Shown: positions 1 to 7,160 of the stretch, piece by piece
Numbering within the stretch: the first letter of the stretch is position 1
Layout: each line of letters opens with the position of its first letter
Assembly (NCBI RefSeq): GCF_039522365.1
Contig: NZ_BAAADJ010000011.1
Location: 1 to 64,000, forward strand
DNA length: 64,000 nucleotides
Source of the DNA: Bacillus carboniphilus
GTDB lineage: Bacteria > Bacillota > Bacilli > Bacillales > JC228
Direction of reading: 5' to 3'
The notes under the pieces: generated by a model
The model's input: only the letters and a program-made list of their open reading frames with translations
The model's database searches: none
What the model was told of the DNA's origin: nothing
Made by a program: the position numbers and the translations under genes

Positions 1-31
1 CGTCCTGAGCCAGGATCAAACTCTCCATAAA
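1..31 (-). rRNA. 16S ribosomal RNA, 5' end only
   Basis: The reverse complement reads the universal 16S start (GGAGAGTTTGATCCTGG, then CTCAGGACG) and runs off the left edge. Only about 31 bases are inside the window. No promoter is visible between it and the tRNA-Gly gene 95 bases upstream, so it is probably transcribed from the promoters at 1463-1583 through the tRNA cluster. Confidence 0.93.
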
Positions 32-86
32 AGAAAAGATTTGAATAGCTCATAAAATAAAAAATTGAATTAACGTTGACGTTTTT

Positions 87-109
87 CTTTGTTCAGTTTT
101 CAAGGTGCA
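87..109 (-). promoter_or_regulatory. 16S leader boxA-like antitermination/processing sequence
   Basis: The minus strand reads CACCTTGAAAACTGAACAAA, a sequence typical of Bacillus rrn leaders and spacers and resembling boxA. It lies between tRNA-Gly and the 16S 5' end. The antitermination or processing role is from knowledge of rrn operons, not proven here. Confidence 0.55.
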
Positions 110-125
110 ATTTCTTCAAATAAAT

Positions 126-199
126 TGGAGCGGGTGATGGGAATCGAACCCACGACATCAGCTTGGAAGGCTGAGGTTTTACCATTAAACTACACCCGC
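126..199 (-). tRNA. tRNA-Gly (TCC)
   Basis: A 74-nt cloverleaf reads from 199 down to 126, with 7-bp acceptor GCGGGTG/CACCCGC, anticodon loop CTTCCAA (TCC), TTCGATTCC T-arm and an encoded CCA. It is the last tRNA before the 16S gene. Confidence 0.97.
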
Positions 200-222
200 A
201 TATTTAATATAATTTTCAAGAG

Positions 223-296
223 TCGGGAAGACAGGATTCGAACCTGCGACCCCTTGGTCCCAAACCAAGTGCTCTACCAAGCTGAGCTACTTCCCG
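223..296 (-). tRNA. tRNA-Pro (TGG)
   Basis: The cloverleaf has acceptor CGGGAAG/CTTCCCG, D-arm AGCTCAGCTTGGTAGAGC and anticodon loop TTTGGGA (TGG). The 3' CCA is not encoded; the sequence continues as CTC after the discriminator A. Confidence 0.97.
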
Positions 297-314
297 TTCA
301 TATAAAGTTTATAA

Positions 315-391
<77 letters not shown>

Positions 392-394
392 CTT

Positions 395-481
<87 letters not shown>

Positions 482-547
482 GTATGTTATTTTAGCGACA
501 AATACAATCATATCACGGAATCTATCATTAAATCAAGTGGAAATTAT

Positions 548-633
548 TGGTGCGGGTGAAGGGACTTGAACCCCCACGTCATAAAGACACTAGATCCTAA
601 GTCTAGCGCGTCTGCCAATTCCGCCACACCCGC
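548..633 (-). tRNA. tRNA-Leu (TAA)
   Basis: An 86-nt class II tRNA with acceptor GCGGGTG/CACCCGC, anticodon loop CTTAGGA (TAA), long variable arm and encoded CCA. Confidence 0.97.
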
Positions 634-655
634 AAAAAGGTTTTAAAAATAAAAA

Positions 656-730
656 TGGCTGGGCTAGCAGGATTCGAACCTACGCATGACGGAGTCAAAG
701 TCCGTTGCCTTACCGCTTGGCTATAGCCCA
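656..730 (-). tRNA. tRNA-Gln (TTG)
   Basis: A 75-nt cloverleaf with acceptor TGGGCTA/TAGCCCA, anticodon loop TTTGACT (TTG) and encoded CCA. The 156 bases between it and tRNA-Asp hold no gene I can recognise. Confidence 0.97.
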
Positions 731-886
731 TTGAATAAATATCATAATTTACTTCATTGAATATGCTACAAGAGTAATCACAGCAGGAGCATTTAATTGC
801 AAATGAACAACTACCTTGAATTACTTCAGTAGTTAAATGTTCCGATATTTTTCAAATACTCATTCCATACATATTCGTAAAAGTAA

Positions 887-963
887 TGGCGGTCCGGACG
901 GGACTCGAACCCGCGACCTCCTGCGTGACAGGCAGGCATTCTAACCAACTGAACTACCGGACC
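887..963 (-). tRNA. tRNA-Asp (GTC)
   Basis: A 77-nt cloverleaf with acceptor GGTCCGG/CCGGACC, anticodon loop CTGTCAC (GTC) and encoded CCA. Confidence 0.97.
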
Positions 964-1008
964 ATTTAATTTTTGTAGTGTATTATATTGTAAGAAAGTA
1001 AAAGAAAG

Positions 1009-1080
1009 TGACCCGTACGGGATTCGAACCCGTGTTACCGCCGTGAAAGGGCGGTGTCTTAACCACTTGACCAACGGGCC
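1009..1080 (-). tRNA. tRNA-Glu (TTC)
   Basis: The cloverleaf has acceptor GGCCCGT/ACGGGTC with one G-T pair and anticodon loop CTTTCAC (TTC). The CCA is not encoded. Confidence 0.96.
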
Positions 1081-1095
1081 AGATTGAAAGTTATC

Positions 1096-1186
1096 TGGCG
1101 GAGAAGGAGGGATTTGAACCCTCGCGCCGCTCGCGCGACCTACACCCTTAGCAGGGGCGCCTCTTCAGCCACTTGAGTACTTCCCC
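1096..1186 (-). tRNA. tRNA-Ser (GCT)
   Basis: A 91-nt class II tRNA with acceptor GGGGAAG/CTTCTCC, anticodon loop CTGCTAA (GCT), long GC-rich variable arm and encoded CCA. Confidence 0.97.
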
Positions 1187-1200
1187 AAGAATTGAAGATT

Positions 1201-1275
1201 TGGCTCCGCAGGTAGGATTCGAACCTACGACCGTTCGGTTAACAGCCGAATGCTCTACCACTGAGCTACTGCGGA
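1201..1275 (-). tRNA. tRNA-Asn (GTT)
   Basis: A 75-nt cloverleaf with acceptor TCCGCAG/CTGCGGA, anticodon loop CTGTTAA (GTT) and encoded CCA. It is the first gene of the cluster. A 32-bp copy of its 5' part occurs again at 1397-1428. Confidence 0.97.
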
Positions 1276-1304
1276 ATAGTTAATATTTCACCTAAAAAGA
1301 TGTT

Positions 1305-1320
1305 GTGTTTTAAAGAACGT
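1305..1320 (-). promoter_or_regulatory. boxA-like element upstream of tRNA-Asn
   Basis: The minus strand reads ACGTTCTTTAAAACAC, close to the boxA antitermination consensus (TGCTCTTTAACA). It lies downstream of both rrn-type promoters, where rrn leaders usually carry boxA. Assignment is by similarity and position. Confidence 0.45.
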
Positions 1321-1396
1321 CCAGATTTCAGAATGATTACTCAAGATGTGGCTCAATCTGTACGCTGAAGCAAATGCTTCGTAGCTTATTCCGGCG

Positions 1397-1428
1397 TGCT
1401 CTACCACTGAGCTACTGCGGAATAGTTA
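1397..1428 (-). pseudogene. 5' fragment of tRNA-Asn (remnant)
   Basis: Positions 1397-1428 are identical over 32 bp to 1251-1282, the acceptor 5' strand, D-arm and 5' flank of tRNA-Asn. The anticodon arm, T-arm and 3' acceptor strand are missing. It lies between promoter P2 and the intact gene, so it is in the transcribed leader. It may be the scar of a deleted tandem tRNA or a recombination remnant. Confidence 0.85.
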
Positions 1429-1462
1429 TGATTTGATTCATTTTCACGAATCAACTCTTTAA

Positions 1463-1491
1463 ATTATAATGACGTACAAGCACTCTGTCAA
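1463..1491 (-). promoter_or_regulatory. rrn-type promoter P2 (sigma-A)
   Basis: The minus strand has TTGACA (1486-1491), a 17-nt spacer and TATAAT (1463-1468), a perfect sigma-A match. It lies about 190 bases upstream of tRNA-Asn and 92 bases downstream of P1. Confidence 0.88.
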
Positions 1492-1554
1492 GACGCTCCA
1501 GTCATTACCAAAATGTCGGTTCGTTGTCTGAAATGGTGCGTCAGACAGATATAT

Positions 1555-1583
1555 AATATATCAGCGATTGAGTTGGATGTCAA
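1555..1583 (-). promoter_or_regulatory. rrn-type promoter P1 (sigma-A)
   Basis: The minus strand has TTGACA (1578-1583), a 17-nt spacer and TATATT (1555-1560). Tandem promoters about 90 bases apart are the usual arrangement of Bacillus rrn operons, which supports a joint tRNA-rRNA transcription unit. Confidence 0.8.
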
Positions 1584-1603
1584 ACCATTTTCAAAAGTTT
1601 TTT

Positions 1604-2062
1604 CTAGATATCTTTTCCAATGTATTTAAGCTTTCCTCTACAGCTCCCACATACATACTTACGGACATTGATTCTTCTTTTCCTCTTATACACCTTACAG
1701 CATTTTTCACATTTATATATTAAATAGCTTTGTTTCTGCTGCACAGAGGGTAAGACTTGGCAAAATCGAGGAGCACCCACTTTTTGAAGAAGTTGTTTAA
1801 AGTCTTTGTCTTTATGCTGATACCCTTTTCCTTCTATATGGAGGTGATAGTGACAAAGTTCATGCTTTATTATACCTTCCATTGTTTCTTTGCCGTATTC
1901 AAACAAGTATTTAGGGTTAATCTCAATGTTATGTGATTTTAATAAGTATCTTCCACCTGTAGTACGGAGTCGGTTATTAAAGATGGCTTTATGTTTGAAT
2001 CGTTTTTGAAAGTATTGAAGAGATAAGTCTTCAACTAACTGTTGGAGTTCTTCATTAGTCAC
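1604..2062 (-). CDS. sprT: SprT-like metal-binding protein (YdcK family)
   Basis: A 152-residue SprT/YdcK-type protein. The zinc-metalloprotease signature HELCHYHLH lies near residue 68, and the C-terminal part has a zinc-ribbon-like set of cysteines (CEKCC ... CGSC). The family resembles SprT/Spartan proteins; the role in Bacillus is unproven. I place the start at a GTG at 2062, preceded by AGGTGAT at good spacing, because similarity to YdcK begins with NEELQ; the frame extends upstream to 2113 without a good ribosome binding site. It is divergent from cmpA, as in B. subtilis. Confidence 0.85.
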   Translation of the reverse strand: MTNEELQQLVEDLSLQYFQKRFKHKAIFNNRLRTTGGRYLLKSHNIEINPKYLFEYGKETMEGIIKHELCHYHLHIEGKGYQHKDKDFKQLLQKVGAPRFCQVLPSVQQKQSYLIYKCEKCCKVYKRKRRINVRKYVCGSCRGKLKYIGKDI

Positions 2063-2169
2063 ATGATCACCTATAAAATTGTATTCGATAAAGTTGTACT
2101 TGGAACGTGACAACTTATTATAGCATACATTGTATATTACTATTACTTGAATCGGGAGGGGAAACTTTT

Positions 2170-2289
2170 ATGCCGACCTGGTTCCAAAATCAAATGAAAA
2201 AAGCCTTTTATGAGAAGAACCGTTATCAAATTAAAGTTCTGAATCAATGTTGGTTTTTTTATCAAAAGAAATATGGGGAGTCCTCGTAG
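2170..2289 (+). CDS. cmpA: cortex morphogenetic protein CmpA
   Basis: A 39-residue protein starting MPTWFQNQM and containing the family core YQIKVLNQCWFFYQKK. CmpA is a small sporulation protein that acts with ClpXP in a quality-control pathway degrading SpoIVA when the spore envelope is misassembled. The ATG at 2170 has a strong site (GGGAGGGG) 8 bases upstream; the frame is open from 2107 but that part lacks a ribosome binding site. It lies next to the sprT-like gene as in B. subtilis. A CATACATT at 2124-2131 resembles a sigma-E -10 element, though I see no convincing -35. Confidence 0.88.
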   Translation: MPTWFQNQMKKAFYEKNRYQIKVLNQCWFFYQKKYGESS

Positions 2290-2338
2290 GAACTTACTTA
2301 TTTAAAGAACTATTCATCATTCAATAATAGGAAGGATG

Positions 2339-2373
2339 AACAAGGGTGCCTGTAGATCAGGACACCCTTGTTT
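2339..2373 (+). terminator. Rho-independent terminator after cmpA
   Basis: A 10-bp perfect stem, AACAAGGGTG with CACCCTTGTT, around a 14-nt loop, followed by a short T-rich stretch. Confidence 0.7.
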
Positions 2374-2408
2374 ATTTGGTGAATAAACTTTTTGTTAAAG
2401 TATCTGAA

Positions 2409-2507
2409 TGCGAGTGTACTTTTAAAAATTCGTGCGCATTTCCAAGATATCGACGCGCAAACTCAAATTTCCGCGCAAATCTCTTAATCCTGCACCCCAA
2501 TAAACCA
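2409..2507. repeat. Degenerate CGCGCAAA/TGCGC motif cluster
   Basis: The gap between cmpA and tex holds several spaced copies of a CGCGCAAA or CGTGCGCA motif separated by AT-rich sequence. It resembles, in a weaker form, the CGCAC array at 18416-18595. No gene is seen here. Confidence 0.45.
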
Positions 2508-2519
2508 TCCCACACCACA

Positions 2520-2560
2520 TAAAAACGGTGTTTCTTCGAAGAACTTCGAAAAAACACCGT
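2520..2560 (-). terminator. Rho-independent terminator after tex
   Basis: On the minus strand ACGGTGTTT pairs with AAACACCGT (9 bp), with an inner TTCGAAG..CTTCGAA stem, and is followed by a run of T. It lies about 45 bases after the tex stop codon. Confidence 0.8.
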
Positions 2561-2605
2561 CCATATTAACTATATTCCTGAATTAGCTCTTTTTTTTTAT
2601 GAAAA

Positions 2606-4777
2606 CTAAGATTTCAACATCGTCAATGCCACTCGACCTTTTTTCAAATCTACAGAGTCTACCCATACGGTTACGATATCCCCCACCGATACAACATCAA
2701 GCGGATGTTTGACAAATTTATTACTTAGTTTTGAGATGTGGACTAGTCCATCTTGTTTAACCCCAATGTCAACAAATGCACCAAAATCAACTACATTTCG
2801 GACAGTCCCCTGTAATTCCATCCCTTCCTTTAAATCCTCGAGCTTCAATACATCTGTTTTTAAAAGAGGTCTTGGCAAATCATCACGTGGATCTCGTTCA
2901 GGACGTACAAGAGCTTCACAAATATCTTTTAAGGTAATAGCTCCAATCCCCAAACTCTCTGCCATTTCTTCTATAGAAATTGCCTTTATTGCTTCTATTA
3001 ACTCCTCAGTTCCTAAATGTTGTTCAGTAAGACCTAACTTATCTAATAGCGTTCCTACCTCTTTATAGGTTTCAGGATGGATGGGTGTTCGGTCTAATGG
3101 GTTCTTACCATCTGGAATTCGTAGGAAACCGATACATTGCTCATAAGTTTTGGCACCTAATCTTGGAATGGTCTTTAACTCAGCCCTAGATGTGAATTTC
3201 CCTTCACTTTCACGTTGCTTCACAATATTTTGAGCCACGGTTTTCGATAGGCCTGCAACATATTGTAAAAGAGAAGGCGACGCTGTGTTCACATTGACCC
3301 CTACCTGGTTTACGACAGTTTCTACAACGAATTGAAGCTGTTCATTTAACCTCTTCTGCTGAACGTCATGCTGGTACTGTCCAACACCTACAGATTTTGG
3401 GTCAATTTTTACAAGCTCCGCCAATGGATCTTGCACACGTCTAGCAATAGAGACAGCTGACCTTTCCTCTACTTGTAGGTCTGGGAATTCCTCACGTGCT
3501 AAATCCGATGCAGAATAGACACTTGCTCCCGCTTCATTCACTATGAGGTAAGGAACTGATAAACTATTCGCCCCTAAAGTGTCTGTCACGAATTGCTCCG
3601 TTTCACGGGATGCTGTTCCATTCCCTATTGCAATAATTTGAACATCATACTTACGGACAATATCTACAAATCGTTCCTTTGCTTCTTTCTTCTTCGCTTC
3701 GGATGTATGCGGATAAATAACACCTATAAAATGAACTTTCCCCGTTTCATCAATAACAGCCAGTTTACATCCAGTTCGGTATGCAGGGTCAACCCCTAGC
3801 ATTACACTACCCTTCAAAGGAGGCTGCAACAAAAGATTCCTTAAGTTTTCTGCGAAAATCTCAATGGCCCTTTCTTCGGCCTTTTCCGTAAGCTCATTTC
3901 TAATTTCTCTTTCAATAGATGGTTGAATCAACCGTTTATATCCATCTTCTGCTGCAAATTTAACAAACGGGGCTGCAACAGATACAGAATTTTTTATCCA
4001 CTTTCTTTCTATGTATTCCATTATCTTTTCAACATCCGGTTTGATTGAGACCTTTAGGATATCTTCCTTCTCCCCACGATTTACAGCCAAAATTCGATGG
4101 GGAACGATTTTGGAAACTGCCTCCTTGTACTCATAGTACATTTCATAAACAGCTTTTTCATCTTTATCCTGGTCCTTAACGGATGTTTCCATTTGACCAT
4201 TTCGATATGTTTCTTGACGGATCCACTTACGTAATGAAGCTTCATCAGAAATCATTTCTGCAATGATATCTTGTGCACCTTGTATCGCTTCTTCAGCGGT
4301 CAAAACCTCTTTTTCTTCTGAAAGATATTTTGCAGCTTCTTCTTGTATATCCCCGCTTAGTGGGAAAGACAACATCCAATTAGCAAGTGGCTCTAGTCCT
4401 TTCTCCTTCGCCACGGTAGCACGAGTTCTTCTCTTTTGTTTATAGGGGCGGTACAGATCTTCCACTTCTTGGAGTTTTTCGGATTTCAAAATACTTTCTT
4501 CTAATTCTGGAGTTAATTTATTTTGTTCCGCTATTAGGCGAATCACTTCTTCTTTTCGCTTTAATAAATTCTCTAAGTATGTCCATCTTTCTGTAATGGC
4601 TTTGATTGCCACTTCATCCAGAGATCCCGTTGCTTCTTTTCGGTAACGAGCAATAAATGGAACTGTATTCCCTTCCTGAATTAAGGACATAACACTTTTT
4701 ACTTGAGTTTGCTTTACATTTAATTCTTTTGCAATTGTCGTATAAAGATTGATTTGCTGCTCCTCAACTGTAACCAC
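2606..4777 (-). CDS. tex: Tex family RNA-binding transcription accessory protein
   Basis: A 723-residue Tex protein (B. subtilis YdcI). It has the N-terminal helical Tex region, a YqgF/RNase H-like domain in the middle (VMLGVDPAYRTGCKLAVID), helix-hairpin-helix repeats (VNVNTASPSLLQYVAGL) and a C-terminal S1 RNA-binding domain (LKEGMELQGTVRNVVDFGAFVDIG, about 645-720). Tex binds nucleic acids and is linked to transcript turnover and stress tolerance. The start is GTG at 4777 with GGAGG 7 bases upstream. It lies downstream of the sigB operon, separated from it by a terminator at 4879-4904. Confidence 0.95.
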   Translation of the reverse strand: MVTVEEQQINLYTTIAKELNVKQTQVKSVMSLIQEGNTVPFIARYRKEATGSLDEVAIKAITERWTYLENLLKRKEEVIRLIAEQNKLTPELEESILKSEKLQEVEDLYRPYKQKRRTRATVAKEKGLEPLANWMLSFPLSGDIQEEAAKYLSEEKEVLTAEEAIQGAQDIIAEMISDEASLRKWIRQETYRNGQMETSVKDQDKDEKAVYEMYYEYKEAVSKIVPHRILAVNRGEKEDILKVSIKPDVEKIMEYIERKWIKNSVSVAAPFVKFAAEDGYKRLIQPSIEREIRNELTEKAEERAIEIFAENLRNLLLQPPLKGSVMLGVDPAYRTGCKLAVIDETGKVHFIGVIYPHTSEAKKKEAKERFVDIVRKYDVQIIAIGNGTASRETEQFVTDTLGANSLSVPYLIVNEAGASVYSASDLAREEFPDLQVEERSAVSIARRVQDPLAELVKIDPKSVGVGQYQHDVQQKRLNEQLQFVVETVVNQVGVNVNTASPSLLQYVAGLSKTVAQNIVKQRESEGKFTSRAELKTIPRLGAKTYEQCIGFLRIPDGKNPLDRTPIHPETYKEVGTLLDKLGLTEQHLGTEELIEAIKAISIEEMAESLGIGAITLKDICEALVRPERDPRDDLPRPLLKTDVLKLEDLKEGMELQGTVRNVVDFGAFVDIGVKQDGLVHISKLSNKFVKHPLDVVSVGDIVTVWVDSVDLKKGRVALTMLKS

Positions 4778-4878
4778 TATACAACCTCCATTTTCACATC
4801 AATATCTCCATTGTATCAAAATTTTATAAACTACATTCCCTTTTGGGAGTAAACCTTCAAACAAGTAAAAAAGAGATG

Positions 4879-4904
4879 AAAAAAACCAAGACATAATGCC
4901 TTGG
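4879..4904 (-). terminator. Rho-independent terminator of the sigB operon
   Basis: On the minus strand CCAAGGC pairs with GTCTTGG around ATTAT, followed by seven T. It lies 25 bases after the rsbX stop. Confidence 0.8.
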
Positions 4905-4928
4905 ATTATCATGCTGCTTATTTAATTA

Positions 4929-5520
4929 TTATTTAAGACTGCCTATCACAAAGGTGGTGTCATCTTTTTTAGTTACACCTTCTACCATCGTGCGATAGAT
5001 ATAATCCAATGGCATGTTCATTTTCAAATACTTTTTATGTGACATCTGACTTAAACCATCCGTGTGCAGAATAAATCGAGAAGGTGTCTCGTATCGATAG
5101 CGACGAATTTTAAAGCTTTGACCCTTCCCGGATAGGTATCCATTCACTGGCAATGGATAGATTGTACTTCCATCATGTTTTACGAAGTGGAATTTCACAT
5201 TTCCCACTCCGCAAAATGTGAACTCATTCCGAGTGTAGTCAAATTCGACAATCGTTACAGCTGCTCCTCTTTTTTGTTGTAATGCTTCATTACACGCCTT
5301 CATAATATCCTCAACAGGTGATTGGATATGTTCTTTTGCGGCATCAATAACAGCTTCTGCTGATTGTTTTGCATAAACCACTGCCTAAGCCATCTGCAAC
5401 CACAACAAAAAGCCTTGAACCATCTGATATATAATAATAGGCATCCCCACAATGGTAATTACCTTCTTTTTTTGCTTGATAGCTGTATACATCAACATGT
5501 TCGTCTGTAAGATGGGTCAA
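4929..5520 (-). pseudogene. rsbX: rsbX, phosphoserine phosphatase of the sigma-B module, frameshifted
   Basis: RsbX is the PP2C-type phosphatase that dephosphorylates RsbR and RsbS to reset the stressosome. The upstream frame starts at TTG 5520, overlapping the sigB stop, and encodes a typical N-terminus (HCGDAYYYIS ... VVVADGLGSG). This frame ends within about eight codons after position 5384. Homology resumes in another frame from 5381 (VYAKQSAEAV ... SGYLSGKGQS ... LHTDGLSQ ... DDTTFVIGSL). Compared with B. subtilis RsbX (GLGSGSLANESSAA), two bases seem to be missing near 5383-5386. Either the gene is broken or the sequence has an indel error; read coverage would tell. The downstream frame alone (4929-5381, 150 aa) lacks the first catalytic-metal motif. 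Confidence 0.78.
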
Positions 5521-6311
5521 CCTTCGTCACTCCGAATCTGAATATCAGCGTTTATTGCTTCCTGAAGCTTTTTAATGGCTCTTCTCTGAAGTCTTGAAAC
5601 ATGCATCTGGGATATTTCAAGCTTTTCACCCGCTTCTTTTTGACTCAAATTATCTAGGTACGTATATTGAATAATTTGCTTTTCTCGATCTGTTAATACA
5701 TGTAATACTTTTTCCAGAACAAGCCTTTGATGCACTTTTTCATAGCCTTCATCAGGTTTACCGACCAAATCAAGGAGCGTGATCGTTCCACCGTCTGCAT
5801 CTGCTTCGATTGCTCTATCAACCGATAGGGCTTGATAACTCTTCCCCATCTCCATTGCTTCCAATACTTCTTCTTCCGTAACATCTAAAGCATTAGCAAT
5901 CTCCTCAATCTTAGGAGATCTTTGTAATTCCGTTGTAAGCTTTTCAACTGTTGCCTTAATTTTTGGGCCTAGCTCTTTAATCCTTCTTGGAACATGCACA
6001 CTCCAAGTACGGTCACGCAAAAACCTCTTAATCTCACCAATTATGGTTGGAACAGCAAAAGATTCAAAGCTTTTCTGATAGGTTTCATCATATCGCTTGA
6101 TAGCTCCAATTAACCCAATAACGCCTACTTGAACAATGTCTTCATGGTAAGAGCTACCCTTAGAGTATTTACGAGCTAATGTTTCTACCAGTCCTTTATA
6201 ATGTATGACAAGATTAGCTTGCGCTTCTTCATCTTGGTTTTGTTGATATTGGTTAATCCATTCTAAAACTTGCTCTTTTGTGATTTCATTAGGTTGAGAC
6301 AGTTCTTGCAT
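5517..6311 (-). CDS. sigB: RNA polymerase sigma factor SigB
   Basis: A 264-residue sigma-70 family factor of the SigB/SigF/SigG group. Region 2 is present (HEDIVQVGVIGLIGAIKRYD, FESFAVPTIIGEIKRFLRD), followed by region 3 and a region 4 HTH (LSQKEAGEKLEISQMHVSRL). It directs the general stress regulon and is held inactive by RsbW. The ATG at 6311 overlaps the rsbW 3' end by 23 bases and has an AGGTGG site. It is preceded by rsbV-rsbW and followed by rsbX, so it should be transcribed from the operon promoter and the sigma-B promoter at 7135-7160. Confidence 0.97.
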   Translation of the reverse strand: MQELSQPNEITKEQVLEWINQYQQNQDEEAQANLVIHYKGLVETLARKYSKGSSYHEDIVQVGVIGLIGAIKRYDETYQKSFESFAVPTIIGEIKRFLRDRTWSVHVPRRIKELGPKIKATVEKLTTELQRSPKIEEIANALDVTEEEVLEAMEMGKSYQALSVDRAIEADADGGTITLLDLVGKPDEGYEKVHQRLVLEKVLHVLTDREKQIIQYTYLDNLSQKEAGEKLEISQMHVSRLQRRAIKKLQEAINADIQIRSDEG

Positions 6312-6768
6312 CCCTTTCCACCTGCTCTCCTTCGAGAAACTTCGTCATTAGGACTGTCACCCCATCTTGCTGGTGAATTCGAACTTGATCCATTAAGGTC
6401 TCAATTAAATAAAGACCTAGCCCACCTTCACGCAGTACTTCTACATTCGTTTCTTCCGTGTTTTGATATGGACCTGTTTCTCCTCTTACCTGATCTAAAT
6501 CAAATGTTTGACCTCTATCTGAAACGATAATTTCTAAGCGGTCTTTAAAAATAGCAAAACCAATCAATACATCTCCAACTTCAGCGGATTGATAGGCATG
6601 CTGAACAGCGTTCGTAACAGCTTCACTCGTAGCAATTTTTAAATCTTCTATTTCATCATAAGAGAATCCCATTCTACTCGCGATTCCAGAAAGCGTTAAG
6701 CGAATAATTCCAACATACTCTGCTTTCGACGGGATTTTCATTTCAACATATTCAAAAGAACGGTTCAT
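6289..6768 (-). CDS. rsbW: anti-sigma-B factor, serine kinase RsbW
   Basis: A 159-residue GHKL-fold kinase. It binds SigB in unstressed cells and phosphorylates RsbV. The N-box lies in EAVTNAVQHAY and the ATP-lid motif in GEGLGL-like REGGLGLYLI, with DRGQTFD as the G1 box. Its start overlaps the rsbV stop by 4 bases and its end overlaps sigB, consistent with translational coupling of partner and target. Confidence 0.97.
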   Translation of the reverse strand: MNRSFEYVEMKIPSKAEYVGIIRLTLSGIASRMGFSYDEIEDLKIATSEAVTNAVQHAYQSAEVGDVLIGFAIFKDRLEIIVSDRGQTFDLDQVRGETGPYQNTEETNVEVLREGGLGLYLIETLMDQVRIHQQDGVTVLMTKFLEGEQVERDARTVST

Positions 6769-7097
6769 TGCACTTCACCCTCAGTATGGCTTTCAATATT
6801 CATAATGTCCGCCAATCCAGTAATTGTAAATAATCTCCTTAAGCGTTCAGAAAGCCCTACTAGCATTAAATTCCCATCATTGCTACGAACATTTTTAAAA
6901 ACCCCGACGAATACGCCTAAACCTGTACTATCCATATACGATACATTCCCTAAATCAACAATTAAATGAACACCCTTTTTCTCTGATAACGGAAAAAGAA
7001 CCTCCCGTAATTTAGGTGCTGTATACGCATCTATTTCACCACCAACATGAACATGGTCTTGATGGTCCATTTGTTTGACATCAATCGCTATATTCAT
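6765..7097 (-). CDS. rsbV: anti-anti-sigma factor RsbV
   Basis: A 110-residue STAS-domain protein. The phosphorylated serine sits in the motif YMDSTGLGVFVG (Ser57). When dephosphorylated by RsbU it sequesters RsbW and frees SigB. I start at the ATG at 7097, which has GAGGTGG 8 bases upstream and gives the family N-terminus MNIAIDVKQ; a GTG at 7109 in the same frame falls inside the ribosome binding site. It is the first gene after the internal sigma-B promoter. Confidence 0.96.
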   Translation of the reverse strand: MNIAIDVKQMDHQDHVHVGGEIDAYTAPKLREVLFPLSEKKGVHLIVDLGNVSYMDSTGLGVFVGVFKNVRSNDGNLMLVGLSERLRRLFTITGLADIMNIESHTEGEVQ

Positions 7098-7134
7098 AAA
7101 ATCGCCCACCTCTTCAGCGTTCTTCCTTTATTTC

Positions 7135-7160
7135 TTACCCGATACTCTTGTAAGTCAAAC
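7135..7160 (-). promoter_or_regulatory. sigma-B-dependent autoregulatory promoter upstream of rsbV
   Basis: The minus strand reads GTTTGA (7155-7160), a 14-nt spacer and GGGTAA (7135-7140), matching the sigma-B consensus GTTTAA-N13-15-GGGWAW. The -35 region covers the rsbU stop codon. A promoter at this place gives the positive feedback on rsbV-rsbW-sigB-rsbX known from B. subtilis. Confidence 0.9.

Noticed and set aside
826-1074. An 82-codon open frame over tRNA-Asp and tRNA-Glu
   Set aside because: It is composed of the two tRNA sequences read as protein; no ribosome binding site.
1201-1600. An integrated element (ICE or phage) attached at a tRNA gene
   Set aside because: The tRNA-Asn fragment is only about 120 bases from the intact gene and no integrase or mobile genes lie between them.
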